The notes beneath the pieces were generated by a model. It saw only the letters and a list, made by a program, of their open reading frames with translations, searched no databases and was not told where the DNA came from. The translations under genes were made by a program, and so were the position numbers. Of a stretch of 64,000 nucleotides of DNA, positions 8,698 through 17,858 are shown piece after piece (position 1 is the first letter of the stretch; each line of letters begins with the position of its first letter). This DNA comes from Tenacibaculum dicentrarchi. GTDB taxonomy: Bacteria; Bacteroidota; Bacteroidia; Flavobacteriales; Flavobacteriaceae. The stretch is from the NCBI RefSeq assembly GCF_900239345.1, contig NZ_OESZ01000043.1:62001-126000 (forward strand), written 5' to 3'.

Positions 8698-9906
8698 TTA
8701 TAAAGCATTTGCCATTTCTTGTATTTGAAACGCCACTGCAAAAGCAATTACACTTACAATAATTCCAATCATAAAAACGGTGTAAGTTGTTCGTAATAAT
8801 TTATATTTTCGGTTTAAAACTAATCCTAAAAAATATAAATCTTTGGTTAATGAACCGTATAAATAATCACGGTCTTTCATCATTTCGTGCATTGCCCATT
8901 CAAAATCGGGTAAATTCATTTGATGAAAATTTCCGAAGAATAATAAATTTACTTTTTTATTCGCAACATCTTCTTTGGTAAATTTACCTTCCGTTACATT
9001 TGGTCGGGTTGCCATTATCGATAAAATAATAGAAGCCACGGTAAATAATATAAAAATTAACGACGGAATAATTAAATAATGATTCGTCGGATTATCTAAT
9101 TTTGGAATTAAAGTCGATAAACTCATCGAAATAATAATAGCATTTACTGATAACAAAATATTTGCTTTCGTATCAGCAATATCGCTTAAAGTAATATGAT
9201 TTCGAAGTGCAACACGAAACATAGTTTCAATACCTCGTTCTGGTAATTCTACTTTATTTTTCTTAAAAGCTAATTCTTCTTTTTTCTGTTGTAATTTCTT
9301 ATTTTCTTGTTGTAATTTCTGTTGATTTTTTAATAATTGCGCTAAATTTTTACTTGCTATTTTACTCCAGTTTTTAACTGCAAAATCGGTATAAAAACGA
9401 TGTTTTGTTAAGAATTTAATATTTTCTTCTAGCCATTTTTCATCAGAAAAAACTTGCTGTTTACTTAACTCCCACTCTTTTCTTAATAATGAAGTGTAAT
9501 CGCTAAAATTTTTACTTCCTAAATGAGCGCAATCAGCATCTTTAATTATTTTTTCTAAATTATTTTGAGGTTTTTCACAAATTTTTGTTGCTAAAATCAA
9601 CTGTGAAACTTCTGAAATAACAGCTTGAGAAACGCCTTTATCTTTCAAAAAAAATGTTGCTATTTTAACGCTTTCTTCTTCATGATTTTCTATTGATTTG
9701 GTATAACCTGTATCATGAAACCATGCCGATAACAATAAATTATTTGCAGATTCAGTAGTAAGTTTTTCTCCTTCAATTAATTCTTTTGTTTTCGCAACTA
9801 CACGCTGTGTATGAAATACATTATGATATATAAATGACGTGGCTAATTTTTCATTTAAAAGAGTAACCACAAAATTTTCAGCTTCAATTAATAAATTTTC
9901 CATCAA
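8698..9906 (-). CDS. HD phosphohydrolase fused to a PycTM-like (DUF5706) membrane domain
   Basis: A 402-residue protein in two parts. Residues 1-170 form an HD domain with the metal ligands visible: H32, H64-D65 (WFHDTGY) and D125 (KDADC). A lysine/glutamine-rich coiled coil (about 190-220) follows. Residues 235-400 have the pattern of the Pycsar effector family: ADTKANILLSVNAIIISM, two closely spaced transmembrane segments, a soluble loop with DRDYLYGSLTKDLYFLG, and a final transmembrane helix. In Pycsar defence such effectors bind cyclic CMP or UMP and damage the membrane. Here no cyclase gene is nearby and the HD domain is fused in. It may hydrolyse a nucleotide signal or be a housekeeping relative; function not established. 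Confidence 0.78.
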   Translation of the reverse strand: MMENLLIEAENFVVTLLNEKLATSFIYHNVFHTQRVVAKTKELIEGEKLTTESANNLLLSAWFHDTGYTKSIENHEEESVKIATFFLKDKGVSQAVISEVSQLILATKICEKPQNNLEKIIKDADCAHLGSKNFSDYTSLLRKEWELSKQQVFSDEKWLEENIKFLTKHRFYTDFAVKNWSKIASKNLAQLLKNQQKLQQENKKLQQKKEELAFKKNKVELPERGIETMFRVALRNHITLSDIADTKANILLSVNAIIISMSLSTLIPKLDNPTNHYLIIPSLIFILFTVASIILSIMATRPNVTEGKFTKEDVANKKVNLLFFGNFHQMNLPDFEWAMHEMMKDRDYLYGSLTKDLYFLGLVLNRKYKLLRTTYTVFMIGIIVSVIAFAVAFQIQEMANAL

Positions 9907-10021
9907 AAAGATTTTTTGCTAAATTAAGAATATTATTCTACTCTTATTAGTTGTAATTTTGACGTATTTAAAACGACCTTCTTACTGTTGATATTTAACA
10001 TCACATAAAAAATAATTTAAT

Positions 10022-10468
10022 ATGCTTACTTGGAAAAACATTATTCACTTTGCAGTAAACGGAAATCCGACACCAATAAAAAGAGTTGAAAAAACCGAAA
10101 CTCAATGGAAAGAATTATTAACTGATGAACAATTCAGAATTACACGTTTAAAAGGAACTGAACGCGCTTTTTCGGGTGAATTATGTACTTCTTATGATGA
10201 AGGAAAATACAATTGTACTTGTTGTGATACCCCTTTATTTGATGCTACTATTAAATTTGATTCAAACTCTGGATGGCCGAGTTTTACCCAACCAATTACC
10301 GAAAATGCTATTAAATATCATAAAGATACAACTTTTGGAATGGTACGAGTAGAAGTTTTATGCAATAGTTGTGATGCACATTTAGGACACGTTTTTCCTG
10401 ATGGACCTCAGCCTAGTGGTTTAAGATATTGCATCAATTCGGAATCAATGATTTTAAATAAAAATTAA
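10022..10468 (+). CDS. msrB: Peptide-methionine (R)-S-oxide reductase MsrB
   Basis: Reduces the R epimer of methionine sulfoxide in proteins. The 148 residues show the structural zinc cysteines C65/C68 and C114/C117 (CNSCDAHLGH) and the catalytic cysteine C137 in LRYCINS. C55 in the N-terminal part could be the resolving cysteine. There is no signal peptide, so it is cytoplasmic. First gene of msrB-msrA-selO; msrA follows after 13 nt. Confidence 0.95.
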   Translation: MLTWKNIIHFAVNGNPTPIKRVEKTETQWKELLTDEQFRITRLKGTERAFSGELCTSYDEGKYNCTCCDTPLFDATIKFDSNSGWPSFTQPITENAIKYHKDTTFGMVRVEVLCNSCDAHLGHVFPDGPQPSGLRYCINSESMILNKN

Positions 10469-10481
10469 AAAAATCAATTTA

Positions 10482-11021
10482 ATGATAAATAAAAATATAC
10501 AAGTAGCCACCTTAGGCGGTGGATGTTTTTGGTGTACAGAAGCTGTTTTTCAGGAAGTAAAAGGTATTGAAAAAGTAGTTTCTGGTTATGCTGGCGGAAA
10601 CGTTCCAGGACATCCAACATATAGAGAAGTTTGTAGCGGATTAACAGGACATGCCGAAGTAATTCAACTTACTTTTGATGCTGATATTATTTCATATCAA
10701 GATATTTTAATCATTTTTATGACCACTCACAATCCGACAACCTTAAATCAGCAAGGAGCGGATAAAGGAACAGAATATCGTTCTGTAATTTTTTATCATA
10801 ATAAAGCTCAAAAAGAAATTTCAGAAATTGTTTTAACTGAAGTTGCTCCTTTTTATGAAGATAAAATTGTTACAGAAGTAAGTCCATATTCTATTTTTTA
10901 TGAGGCAGAAAAAGCACATCAAAATTATTACAGACAAAACCAAACACAAGGTTATTGTAGTTTTGTTATTTCGCCAAAATTAGCAACACTTCGGAAATTG
11001 CATGCTCATAAATTAAAGTAA
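10482..11021 (+). CDS. msrA: Peptide-methionine (S)-S-oxide reductase MsrA
   Basis: Reduces the S epimer of methionine sulfoxide, complementing MsrB. The family motif GCFWC is at residues 14-18 with C15 as catalytic nucleophile and C18 beside it; a C-terminal cysteine in GYCSF could resolve the disulfide. The 179-residue length is normal. It is 13 nt behind msrB and 38 nt ahead of selO, on the same strand. Confidence 0.95.
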   Translation: MINKNIQVATLGGGCFWCTEAVFQEVKGIEKVVSGYAGGNVPGHPTYREVCSGLTGHAEVIQLTFDADIISYQDILIIFMTTHNPTTLNQQGADKGTEYRSVIFYHNKAQKEISEIVLTEVAPFYEDKIVTEVSPYSIFYEAEKAHQNYYRQNQTQGYCSFVISPKLATLRKLHAHKLK

Positions 11022-11028
11022 TTTACCG

Positions 11029-11036
11029 TAATTTTG
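11029..11036 (+). promoter_or_regulatory. Possible internal -7 element (TAATTTTG) before selO
   Basis: TANNTTTG match in the 38-nt gap between msrA and selO, 23 nt before the selO ATG. It could give selO transcription of its own. No -33 element seen. Confidence 0.35.
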
Positions 11037-11059
11037 TCAATCCATTTATCCAAACACAA

Positions 11060-12625
11060 ATGAAGCTTAACATTCAAGATACTTTTACAAAAGAATTACC
11101 TGCCGATAAAATTTTAGAAAATACCCGAAGACAAGTTTTAGATGCTTGTTTTTCGTTTGTTGAACCTAAAAAAACAGCAAATCCGAAGTTACTTCATGTT
11201 TCTCAAGAAATGTTAACGGCAATTGGATTAACTGAAAAAGATTCAAAATCCGAAGAATTTGTAAATATTTTTACAGGAAATAAAATCTTAGAAAATACGC
11301 ATCCATTTGCGATGTGTTATGGCGGACATCAGTTTGGAAATTGGGCAGGACAATTAGGCGATGGTAGAGCCATCAATTTAACCGAAATTGTACACAACGA
11401 AAAACGCTGGGCAATACAATTAAAAGGTGCTGGAGAAACTCCATATTCAAGAACTGCCGATGGTTTAGCAGTTTTACGCTCATCAATAAGAGAATATTTA
11501 TGTAGCGAAGCAATGTTTCATTTGGGCGTTCCAACAACTCGGGCTTTATCGTTGAGTTTATCGGGCGATAATGTGTTGCGAGATATGTTATACAACGGAA
11601 ATTCAGCCTATGAAAAAGGTGCAATTGTAAGCCGTTTAGCTCCAAGTTTTATTCGTTTTGGAAGTTTTGAAATTTTATCATCTAGAAAAAATTATCCTAC
11701 TTTAAAAACATTAGCAGATTATACTATTGCTAATTTTTATCCTGAAATTACATCCGAAGGAAAACAAAAATATCTAGATTTTTTAACCCAAATAAGAAAC
11801 AGAACTATCGAAATGATTGTCGATTGGCAACGTGTTGGTTTTGTGCATGGCGTTATGAATACCGACAATATGTCTATCCTCGGATTAACTATTGATTACG
11901 GGCCTTACGGTTGGCTAGAAGGCTATGATTCTGGCTGGACACCAAATACAACCGATAATCAGCACAAGCGATATCGCTACGGAAATCAATCGCAAATTGG
12001 GGTTTGGAATTTATTTCAATTAGCAAATGCGTTATTTCCACTTATTGAAGAAGCGCCACCTTTACAAGAAATTTTAGATGAATATGCTGATATTTATCAA
12101 AAGAAATATTTAGAAATGATGACATCTAAAATCGGTTTATTTTATGAAGATGCTAACGATTATGAATTAATTGGACGCTTAGAAGAAACGCTACAATTAA
12201 CAGAAACTGACATGACACTTTTCTTTAGAAATTTAGCCTTAATTTCTTCGGATGATACTTTTGAAACTGCTTTCGATAAAATAAAAATTGCATTTTATAC
12301 GATTATCGAAGTTAAAGATGAAATAAAAAATCATTGGCTAGATTGGTTTGTCCGTTATTTAAAAAGATTACAACAAGAAACTTTTTCTGATTCAGTAAGA
12401 AAAGAAAAAATGAATACTATAAACCCGAAATATGTATTGCGAAATTATATGGCACAATTAGCTATTGATGATGCCAATAAAGGTGATTATTCTTTAATTG
12501 ATGAATTATATGAGTTATTAAAAAACCCTTATGATGAGCAACCAAAACATGAAAAATGGTTTGCAAAACGACCAGAATGGGCTCGTAATAAAGTTGGCTG
12601 TTCTACCTTAAGTTGTAGTTCTTAA
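11060..12625 (+). CDS. selO: Protein adenylyltransferase SelO (YdiU/UPF0061)
   Basis: SelO is a pseudokinase-fold enzyme that transfers AMP from ATP to protein hydroxyls and is linked to redox homeostasis. The 521 residues carry the family core GGHQFGNWAGQLGDGRA, the nucleotide-binding lysine in QLKGAGETPYSR and the metal-site region NTDNMSILGLTIDYGP. The C-terminus is GCSTLSCSS; this is where eukaryotic SelO has selenocysteine and bacterial homologues have cysteine. Its place directly after msrB-msrA fits a role in oxidative stress. Confidence 0.93.
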   Translation: MKLNIQDTFTKELPADKILENTRRQVLDACFSFVEPKKTANPKLLHVSQEMLTAIGLTEKDSKSEEFVNIFTGNKILENTHPFAMCYGGHQFGNWAGQLGDGRAINLTEIVHNEKRWAIQLKGAGETPYSRTADGLAVLRSSIREYLCSEAMFHLGVPTTRALSLSLSGDNVLRDMLYNGNSAYEKGAIVSRLAPSFIRFGSFEILSSRKNYPTLKTLADYTIANFYPEITSEGKQKYLDFLTQIRNRTIEMIVDWQRVGFVHGVMNTDNMSILGLTIDYGPYGWLEGYDSGWTPNTTDNQHKRYRYGNQSQIGVWNLFQLANALFPLIEEAPPLQEILDEYADIYQKKYLEMMTSKIGLFYEDANDYELIGRLEETLQLTETDMTLFFRNLALISSDDTFETAFDKIKIAFYTIIEVKDEIKNHWLDWFVRYLKRLQQETFSDSVRKEKMNTINPKYVLRNYMAQLAIDDANKGDYSLIDELYELLKNPYDEQPKHEKWFAKRPEWARNKVGCSTLSCSS

Positions 12626-12659
12626 AGTTATTTTTTATTTATCCTCTAATTAAATAAGT

Positions 12660-15600
12660 ATGAATTTTATCAAAAAAATTAAATATTTAGCACTTTTTTT
12701 CACGGTTATATTATTAAATAATTGTGCAACTTTTAAAGCTCAATATGCAGATAAAAACGTTCTAAAAAATACCGTAAAAAAGACTGAGAATAAAAAAAAC
12801 AAGCTAAATTCTGATAAAAAAATCGCTCATACTTTTTATTTAATTGGCGATGCTGGAAATTCTGATTTAGGAAAAATATCGCCTGCTTTAAAATATTTAA
12901 ATAAACATATTGATACAGTTTCTGAAAATTCAACCTTACTTTTTTTAGGTGATAACGTTTATGAAACAGGAATTCCATCTAAAAAATCAAAAAAATATCC
13001 GTTAGCAAAACATCGAATTAAAGTACAAACAGATATCGCTAAAAAATTTGCTGGTAACTCAATTTTTATCCCAGGAAATCATGATTGGTACAACGGTTTA
13101 GATGGCTTAAAAAGACAAGAAAAATTAGTTGAAAAAGCAGTAGGAAAAAACTCATTTTTACCTGAAAATGGCTGTCCATTAAAAAAAGTAAGTATTTCAA
13201 AAGATGTCGTATTAATTATTGTCGATACGCATTGGTATGTTACTAATTGGGATAATCATCCAAAAATAAACGACAAATGCGATATAAAAACAAGAGCAAA
13301 GTTTTTTGATGAATTTAAAGGATTAATAAAAAAAGCAAGAGGTAAAACAACAATTATTGCCATGCATCATCCGATGTTTACTAATGGTTCTCACGGTGGA
13401 TATTATTCTTTTAAAAGTCATTTAAGCCCACTTCCTGTTTTAGGAACGCTAAAAAATATCCTAAGAAAAACCACTGGTATTGCCAATGTTGATTTGCAAA
13501 ATAAAAAATACAACGAACTTAAAAAACACATTACAACTTTAGCACAAGAAAACGATAAGACCATTTTTGTTTCTGGTCACGAACATAGTTTACAATATAT
13601 TATTGAAAATAATTTACCTCAAATTATTAGTGGTTCTGGTTCTAAAAGTAGTGCAACTAAATTAACAGGCGGTGCAAAATTCACTTACGGAAGCCAAGGT
13701 TTTGCTCAATTAGATATTTATAAAAATGGAAGTTCTAACGTTCGTTTTTATTCGGTAAACGAAAATAAAATGGTTTATGAAGCTACTGTTTTCCCTGCGG
13801 ATAAAAACAAAAATTTCATTACGTATCCTTATCGAAATATCACAGAAAAATCAGCTAGTATTTACACAGATAAAGAAGTAAAAAAAACAAAAACATTCGA
13901 ATACTTTTGGGGTAAACGTTATCGAAAATATTTCGGAACAAAAGTAACAGTGCCAACCGTAAATTTAGATACCCTTTTAGGTGGCTTAAGACCCGTTAGA
14001 AAAGGTGGTGGAAATCAATCTAAATCATTACGATTAAAAGATAAAAAAGGACGTGAATATGTAATGCGTGCCTTGCGAAAAAATGCGGTTCAATATTTAC
14101 AAGCAGTTGCCTTTAAAGAACAATATTTAAATGGTCAATTAAATAAAACATATACCGAAAACTTATTATTAGACGCATTTACAGGCTCGCATCCGTATGC
14201 ACCTTTTACTATTGCTACGTTAGCAAACGCTGTTGGAATTTATCACACAAAACCTATTTTATATTATATTCCAAAACAAAATGCTTTAGGTTCTTTTAAC
14301 GCTGAATTTGGCGATGAATTATATATGATTGAAGAACGTGCTAGTTCTGGTCATGGCGATAAAGCTAATTTTGGTTTTTCTGATAAAATAATTAGTACTG
14401 ATGATTTATTAAAAAAATTATCTAAAAATGAAAAACATATTTTAGACGAATCAGCGTACATAAAAGCTCGTTTATTTGATATGCTAATCGGCGATTGGGA
14501 CAGGCACGAAGACCAATGGCGTTGGGCTGTTTTTAAAGAAAATGGGCATACAATTTATCGCCCTGTTCCTAGAGATAGAGACCAAGCTTTTTCTATTATG
14601 GGTGATGGTTTTTTATTAAATATCGCTACTAGAATAATCCCTGCTTTACGATTAATGAAAGCCTATAAAGAAGATTTAAAAAGTCCAAAATGGTTTAATT
14701 TAGAGCCGTATCCTTTAGATATGTCTTTAATTAATCAGTCAGATAAAAAGGTTTGGGATGCTCAAGTAAAACAAATTACCGCTACAATTACAGATGAAAT
14801 TATAACGGAAGCTTTCAATTATTTTCCTGAAGAAGTACAAGGCGAAACAATTCAAATCATCAAGAAAAAATTACAAGGAAGAAGAAAAAATCTGCAAAAA
14901 ATATCTGATATTTACTTTAATCATATTAATAAATTTCAAGTAATTAAAGGAACGAATAAAGATGATTGGTTTAAAATTAATCGATTGCCAAATGGACAAA
15001 CAAAGGTTACTGCATATCGAATTAAAAAAGGAGAAAAAGGGGCTGTTTTTCATCAAAGGACTTATAATCATTCTGAAACTAAAGAAATATGGATATATGG
15101 TTTAGATGATGATGATGTTTTTGTGGTAAAAGGAAACGGAGATAATCTGATTAAACTTCGAATTATTGGCGGACAAAACAATGATAATTATGATATTCGA
15201 AATGGTAAAAAAGTAAAAATTTACGATTACAAATCAAAGAAAAATACTTTTATTACCAATAAAGGACGCAAAAAATTAACAGACGACTACGAAATAAATA
15301 CATACAATTATAAAAAATTAAAAAATAACACCAATGTTTTAGTGCCAATTATTGGTGCAAATCCTGATGATGGTTTTAAAATTGGCGTTTCTAATACTTA
15401 TACAACTTATGGTTTTGAAAGAAATCCATTTACATCACAACATAAAATTTCAGGTGCCTATTATTTTGCTACAAATGGTTTTGAATTAAATTATTCGAAT
15501 GAATTTGCAAATATTATCGGTAATTGGAATTTAGGATTTAACGCACTATACACAAGTCCTAATTATTCAAAAAATTTCTTCGGATTTGGAAATAACACCA

Positions 15601-16361
15601 TAAATTTAGAAGCTAAAAATCTTAAAAACAAAGATTATAATAGAGTTAAAATAAGTAAATTAATTACAGGTTCTTCTATTCATTGGAAAAGTGATTTGGA
15701 TGCAAGAATAAAATTAGGAATTAATTATCAATCATTTAAAATTGATAAAACTTCTGGTAGATTTATTACCTCACAAGAAGTAAATTTTAATCGTAAAAAC
15801 TTCTTTAATACTGAGGCTAGTTATCATTTTGAAAATACCGATAATATTGCATTTACAACAACAGGAATGAAAACAGCACTGCAAATTGGTTATACTTATA
15901 ATTTAGAAAATAAAAATAGTTTTGCCTATACAATTCCGTCTATTTCTTTTGATTACAAATTAATTCCTAGCGGAACAATAGTACTGGCTACTAAATTTAA
16001 AGGACATCTTACTTTTGGTAATAATTTTGAATTTTATCAAGGAGCTAATTTAGGTGCAAACAATGGTTTACGTGGATATAGAAATGAGCGTTTTACAGGT
16101 AAAAATGCCTTTTATCATAGTACCGATATTCGTTTAAATTTAACTACTTTAAAAACAAGTTTACTACCTTTGTACGTTGGAATTTACGGAGGTTTTGATT
16201 ATGGTAAAGTCTGGATGGGAAATATGAATTCCGATACATGGAACACCTCTATTGGTGGAGGTATATTTTTTAATGCTACAAATATGATGACAGCTAAAGT
16301 TTCTGCATTCAATAGTAATGACGGTACACAAGTAGCTTTTTCTTTAGGTTTTAATTTTTAA
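12660..16361 (+). CDS. Lipoprotein metallophosphoesterase with kinase-like middle and Omp85-type barrel
   Basis: A 1233-residue outer-membrane protein. A lipobox gives C22 (LLNNC). Residues 55-390 are a calcineurin-like phosphoesterase: GDAGNSD, GDNVYETG, GNHDWYNG (about 139), MHHPMF and GHEHS (about 306). Residues 430-860 are unlike a phosphatase. They contain GDWDRHEDQW (611-620) and PRDRDQAFS (about 637), which resemble the catalytic and metal-binding loops of HipA/Fam20/CotH-type kinases; this is my inference. From about 880 to the end is a beta-barrel with LRGYRNERF (about 1137), the signature turn of Omp85/BamA barrels, and a final aromatic residue (GFNF). It probably shares a message with selO (34-nt gap). 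Confidence 0.82.
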   Translation: MNFIKKIKYLALFFTVILLNNCATFKAQYADKNVLKNTVKKTENKKNKLNSDKKIAHTFYLIGDAGNSDLGKISPALKYLNKHIDTVSENSTLLFLGDNVYETGIPSKKSKKYPLAKHRIKVQTDIAKKFAGNSIFIPGNHDWYNGLDGLKRQEKLVEKAVGKNSFLPENGCPLKKVSISKDVVLIIVDTHWYVTNWDNHPKINDKCDIKTRAKFFDEFKGLIKKARGKTTIIAMHHPMFTNGSHGGYYSFKSHLSPLPVLGTLKNILRKTTGIANVDLQNKKYNELKKHITTLAQENDKTIFVSGHEHSLQYIIENNLPQIISGSGSKSSATKLTGGAKFTYGSQGFAQLDIYKNGSSNVRFYSVNENKMVYEATVFPADKNKNFITYPYRNITEKSASIYTDKEVKKTKTFEYFWGKRYRKYFGTKVTVPTVNLDTLLGGLRPVRKGGGNQSKSLRLKDKKGREYVMRALRKNAVQYLQAVAFKEQYLNGQLNKTYTENLLLDAFTGSHPYAPFTIATLANAVGIYHTKPILYYIPKQNALGSFNAEFGDELYMIEERASSGHGDKANFGFSDKIISTDDLLKKLSKNEKHILDESAYIKARLFDMLIGDWDRHEDQWRWAVFKENGHTIYRPVPRDRDQAFSIMGDGFLLNIATRIIPALRLMKAYKEDLKSPKWFNLEPYPLDMSLINQSDKKVWDAQVKQITATITDEIITEAFNYFPEEVQGETIQIIKKKLQGRRKNLQKISDIYFNHINKFQVIKGTNKDDWFKINRLPNGQTKVTAYRIKKGEKGAVFHQRTYNHSETKEIWIYGLDDDDVFVVKGNGDNLIKLRIIGGQNNDNYDIRNGKKVKIYDYKSKKNTFITNKGRKKLTDDYEINTYNYKKLKNNTNVLVPIIGANPDDGFKIGVSNTYTTYGFERNPFTSQHKISGAYYFATNGFELNYSNEFANIIGNWNLGFNALYTSPNYSKNFFGFGNNTINLEAKNLKNKDYNRVKISKLITGSSIHWKSDLDARIKLGINYQSFKIDKTSGRFITSQEVNFNRKNFFNTEASYHFENTDNIAFTTTGMKTALQIGYTYNLENKNSFAYTIPSISFDYKLIPSGTIVLATKFKGHLTFGNNFEFYQGANLGANNGLRGYRNERFTGKNAFYHSTDIRLNLTTLKTSLLPLYVGIYGGFDYGKVWMGNMNSDTWNTSIGGGIFFNATNMMTAKVSAFNSNDGTQVAFSLGFNF

Positions 16362-16384
16362 TTTTTATTTTAAAAGAACAATAT

Positions 16385-16756
16385 ATGATTACACAACAAA
16401 TAGTATTAATATCAGGAGCTTTATTTGGAGGATTATCGGTGATTTTTGGTGCTTTTGGCGCACACGCTTTAAAGAAAATTTTATCTGAAGAACAATTAAA
16501 TTCATTTGAAACAGGCGTAAAATATCAAATGTATCACGCCATTGTTTTATTATTTATCGGAAGCTCTTTTTCAACTCCCGACCCATTAATGAGTTTGTCT
16601 TTTATAATAGGAACACTCCTTTTTTCTTTTAGTATTTACGGATTAGTTTTATCTGATGCCAAAGGAAAAAAAATGTCGTTTTTAGGACCAATTACGCCAA
16701 TCGGCGGTTTGTTATTAGTTATTGGGTGGATTATGTTATTGATTGCGTTTATTTAA
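16385..16756 (+). CDS. DUF423 family inner-membrane protein
   Basis: A 123-residue protein with about four transmembrane helices and the family pattern FGAFGAHALKK near residue 25 and ITPIGGLLLVIGW near the end. DUF423 proteins (YgdD in E. coli) are widespread and lack a known function. It is 23 nt behind the phosphoesterase/barrel gene and overlaps the end of the converging lipoprotein gene by 8 bp. Confidence 0.85.
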   Translation: MITQQIVLISGALFGGLSVIFGAFGAHALKKILSEEQLNSFETGVKYQMYHAIVLLFIGSSFSTPDPLMSLSFIIGTLLFSFSIYGLVLSDAKGKKMSFLGPITPIGGLLLVIGWIMLLIAFI

Positions 16757-17597
16757 TCGAAAATTCATATAACTTCCCACCTTTTCTATGAGCTTTTTCA
16801 TCAGCAATATAAAGGGTATTGTTATTTTTAAAAGTGATACTTTCTTTTTGAGATACATGCCCTAGCGGAAATTCTTTAATTTGTCCTGATAAAAAATCAT
16901 CGCCGATAAAATCTGTAAGAATAAAAACGGATTGACCATTTAATAAGGCTACTTTTTTTCCATCAGAAGATATTGCTGCTGCGGTAATCCAACAAGGTAA
17001 ATCATTACAAGTTTCAAAAGTTGAAATACGCTTTGCGACATGATTTCCTTTTTCAGCAGGAATTTTATATAATGTTGTTATTCCGTACTTATTTTTAACC
17101 CTACTTTTAGTAAAAATATATAAAAATCCGTTTTTATATAGTAGACTTTCGGCATCAAAAAAACGCTTTTTCTTTTTAGGAGGAAAATTATTTTGTGAAG
17201 CATACGAAAATTTAATTTTTTCAACATCAACAATATCTTTTTCTAATAAGTCTTGATGATTTATTTTAAGGATTTTTAAATTTTTACGTTTATTATCGTT
17301 ATTTCCAAAATCAGCGATATATAAGTTTCCTTTTTCATCTGATGCTATATCTTCCCAATCATTATTTTTAGCATTTACGGCAACTTCTCGAGTGATTTTA
17401 CCTGTAATATCAATAGCATAAATAATGGATTTATTTCCGCTATCATTAAGCATCCAAAGTAATTCGTTATTCTTTATTTTTTCGATTCCTGAAACTTCTT
17501 CTAGTTGTTTTGGCAAATTACATTTCAGTTTTAATTCGCCAAAGTTTTGACAACTAATTAATAAAATAAAAGCAAAACATATCATTATTATTTTCAT
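16749..17597 (-). CDS. Beta-propeller-like lipoprotein, function unknown
   Basis: A 282-residue protein from the ATG at 17597. That start is chosen because it begins a lipoprotein signal, MKIIMICFAFILLISC (C16 lipidated). An in-frame ATG at 17684 would add 29 residues in front and spoil the signal. The body has repeated blade-like units (LLWMLNDSGNKSIIYAID, NDWEDIASDEKGNLYIADFG, SLLYKNGFLYIF) suggesting a six-bladed or SdiA-regulated-type propeller. No catalytic residue is evident. Its 3' end overlaps the DUF423 gene by 8 bp. Confidence 0.65.
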   Translation of the reverse strand: MKIIMICFAFILLISCQNFGELKLKCNLPKQLEEVSGIEKIKNNELLWMLNDSGNKSIIYAIDITGKITREVAVNAKNNDWEDIASDEKGNLYIADFGNNDNKRKNLKILKINHQDLLEKDIVDVEKIKFSYASQNNFPPKKKKRFFDAESLLYKNGFLYIFTKSRVKNKYGITTLYKIPAEKGNHVAKRISTFETCNDLPCWITAAAISSDGKKVALLNGQSVFILTDFIGDDFLSGQIKEFPLGHVSQKESITFKNNNTLYIADEKAHRKGGKLYEFSIK

Positions 17598-17689
17598 AAA
17601 AAACACGGTTATTAAGCGCAATAATACGATTTTATTTTTTAGAGAAGTAACTTTATTTGTTTGCTTAATTTTAATAATTTGCAAATACC

Positions 17690-17777
17690 CCTAGCCCCGA
17701 TTGAAGCTTTGTTTGAGCTCCTTTTTTTGATTTTTTTCAAAAAAAGAGCGAGTGCGGAAAGCGGGAAATTGCTTCAA
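17690..17777 (+). repeat. 88-nt structured repeat, copy 2 of 5
   Basis: Same element as at 6143, in + orientation although both flanking genes are on the minus strand. The hairpin has a C before the T tract matched by a G after the A tract, where copies 1, 3 and 4 have T and A. Confidence 0.75.
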
Positions 17778-17789
17778 AAAACACTTAAA

Positions 17790-17832
17790 TAAAAAAAGCT
17801 CCTCAAAATAAATTTCAAGGAACTCTTTTATC
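17790..17832 (-). terminator. Possible imperfect terminator after phoD
   Basis: AAAAAGCTCCT and AGGAACTCTTTT form an interrupted stem 27 nt past the phoD stop, with a T run on the minus strand. The pairing is imperfect. Confidence 0.4.
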
Positions 17833-17858
17833 TAATTTTTTAATTTAATCGGCTAATT

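Noticed and set aside
8698..9906. A complete Pycsar defence system
   Set aside because: No adenylate/uridylate cyclase gene lies next to the effector-like protein and no defence-island or mobile genes are nearby; only the fused effector-like domain can be supported.
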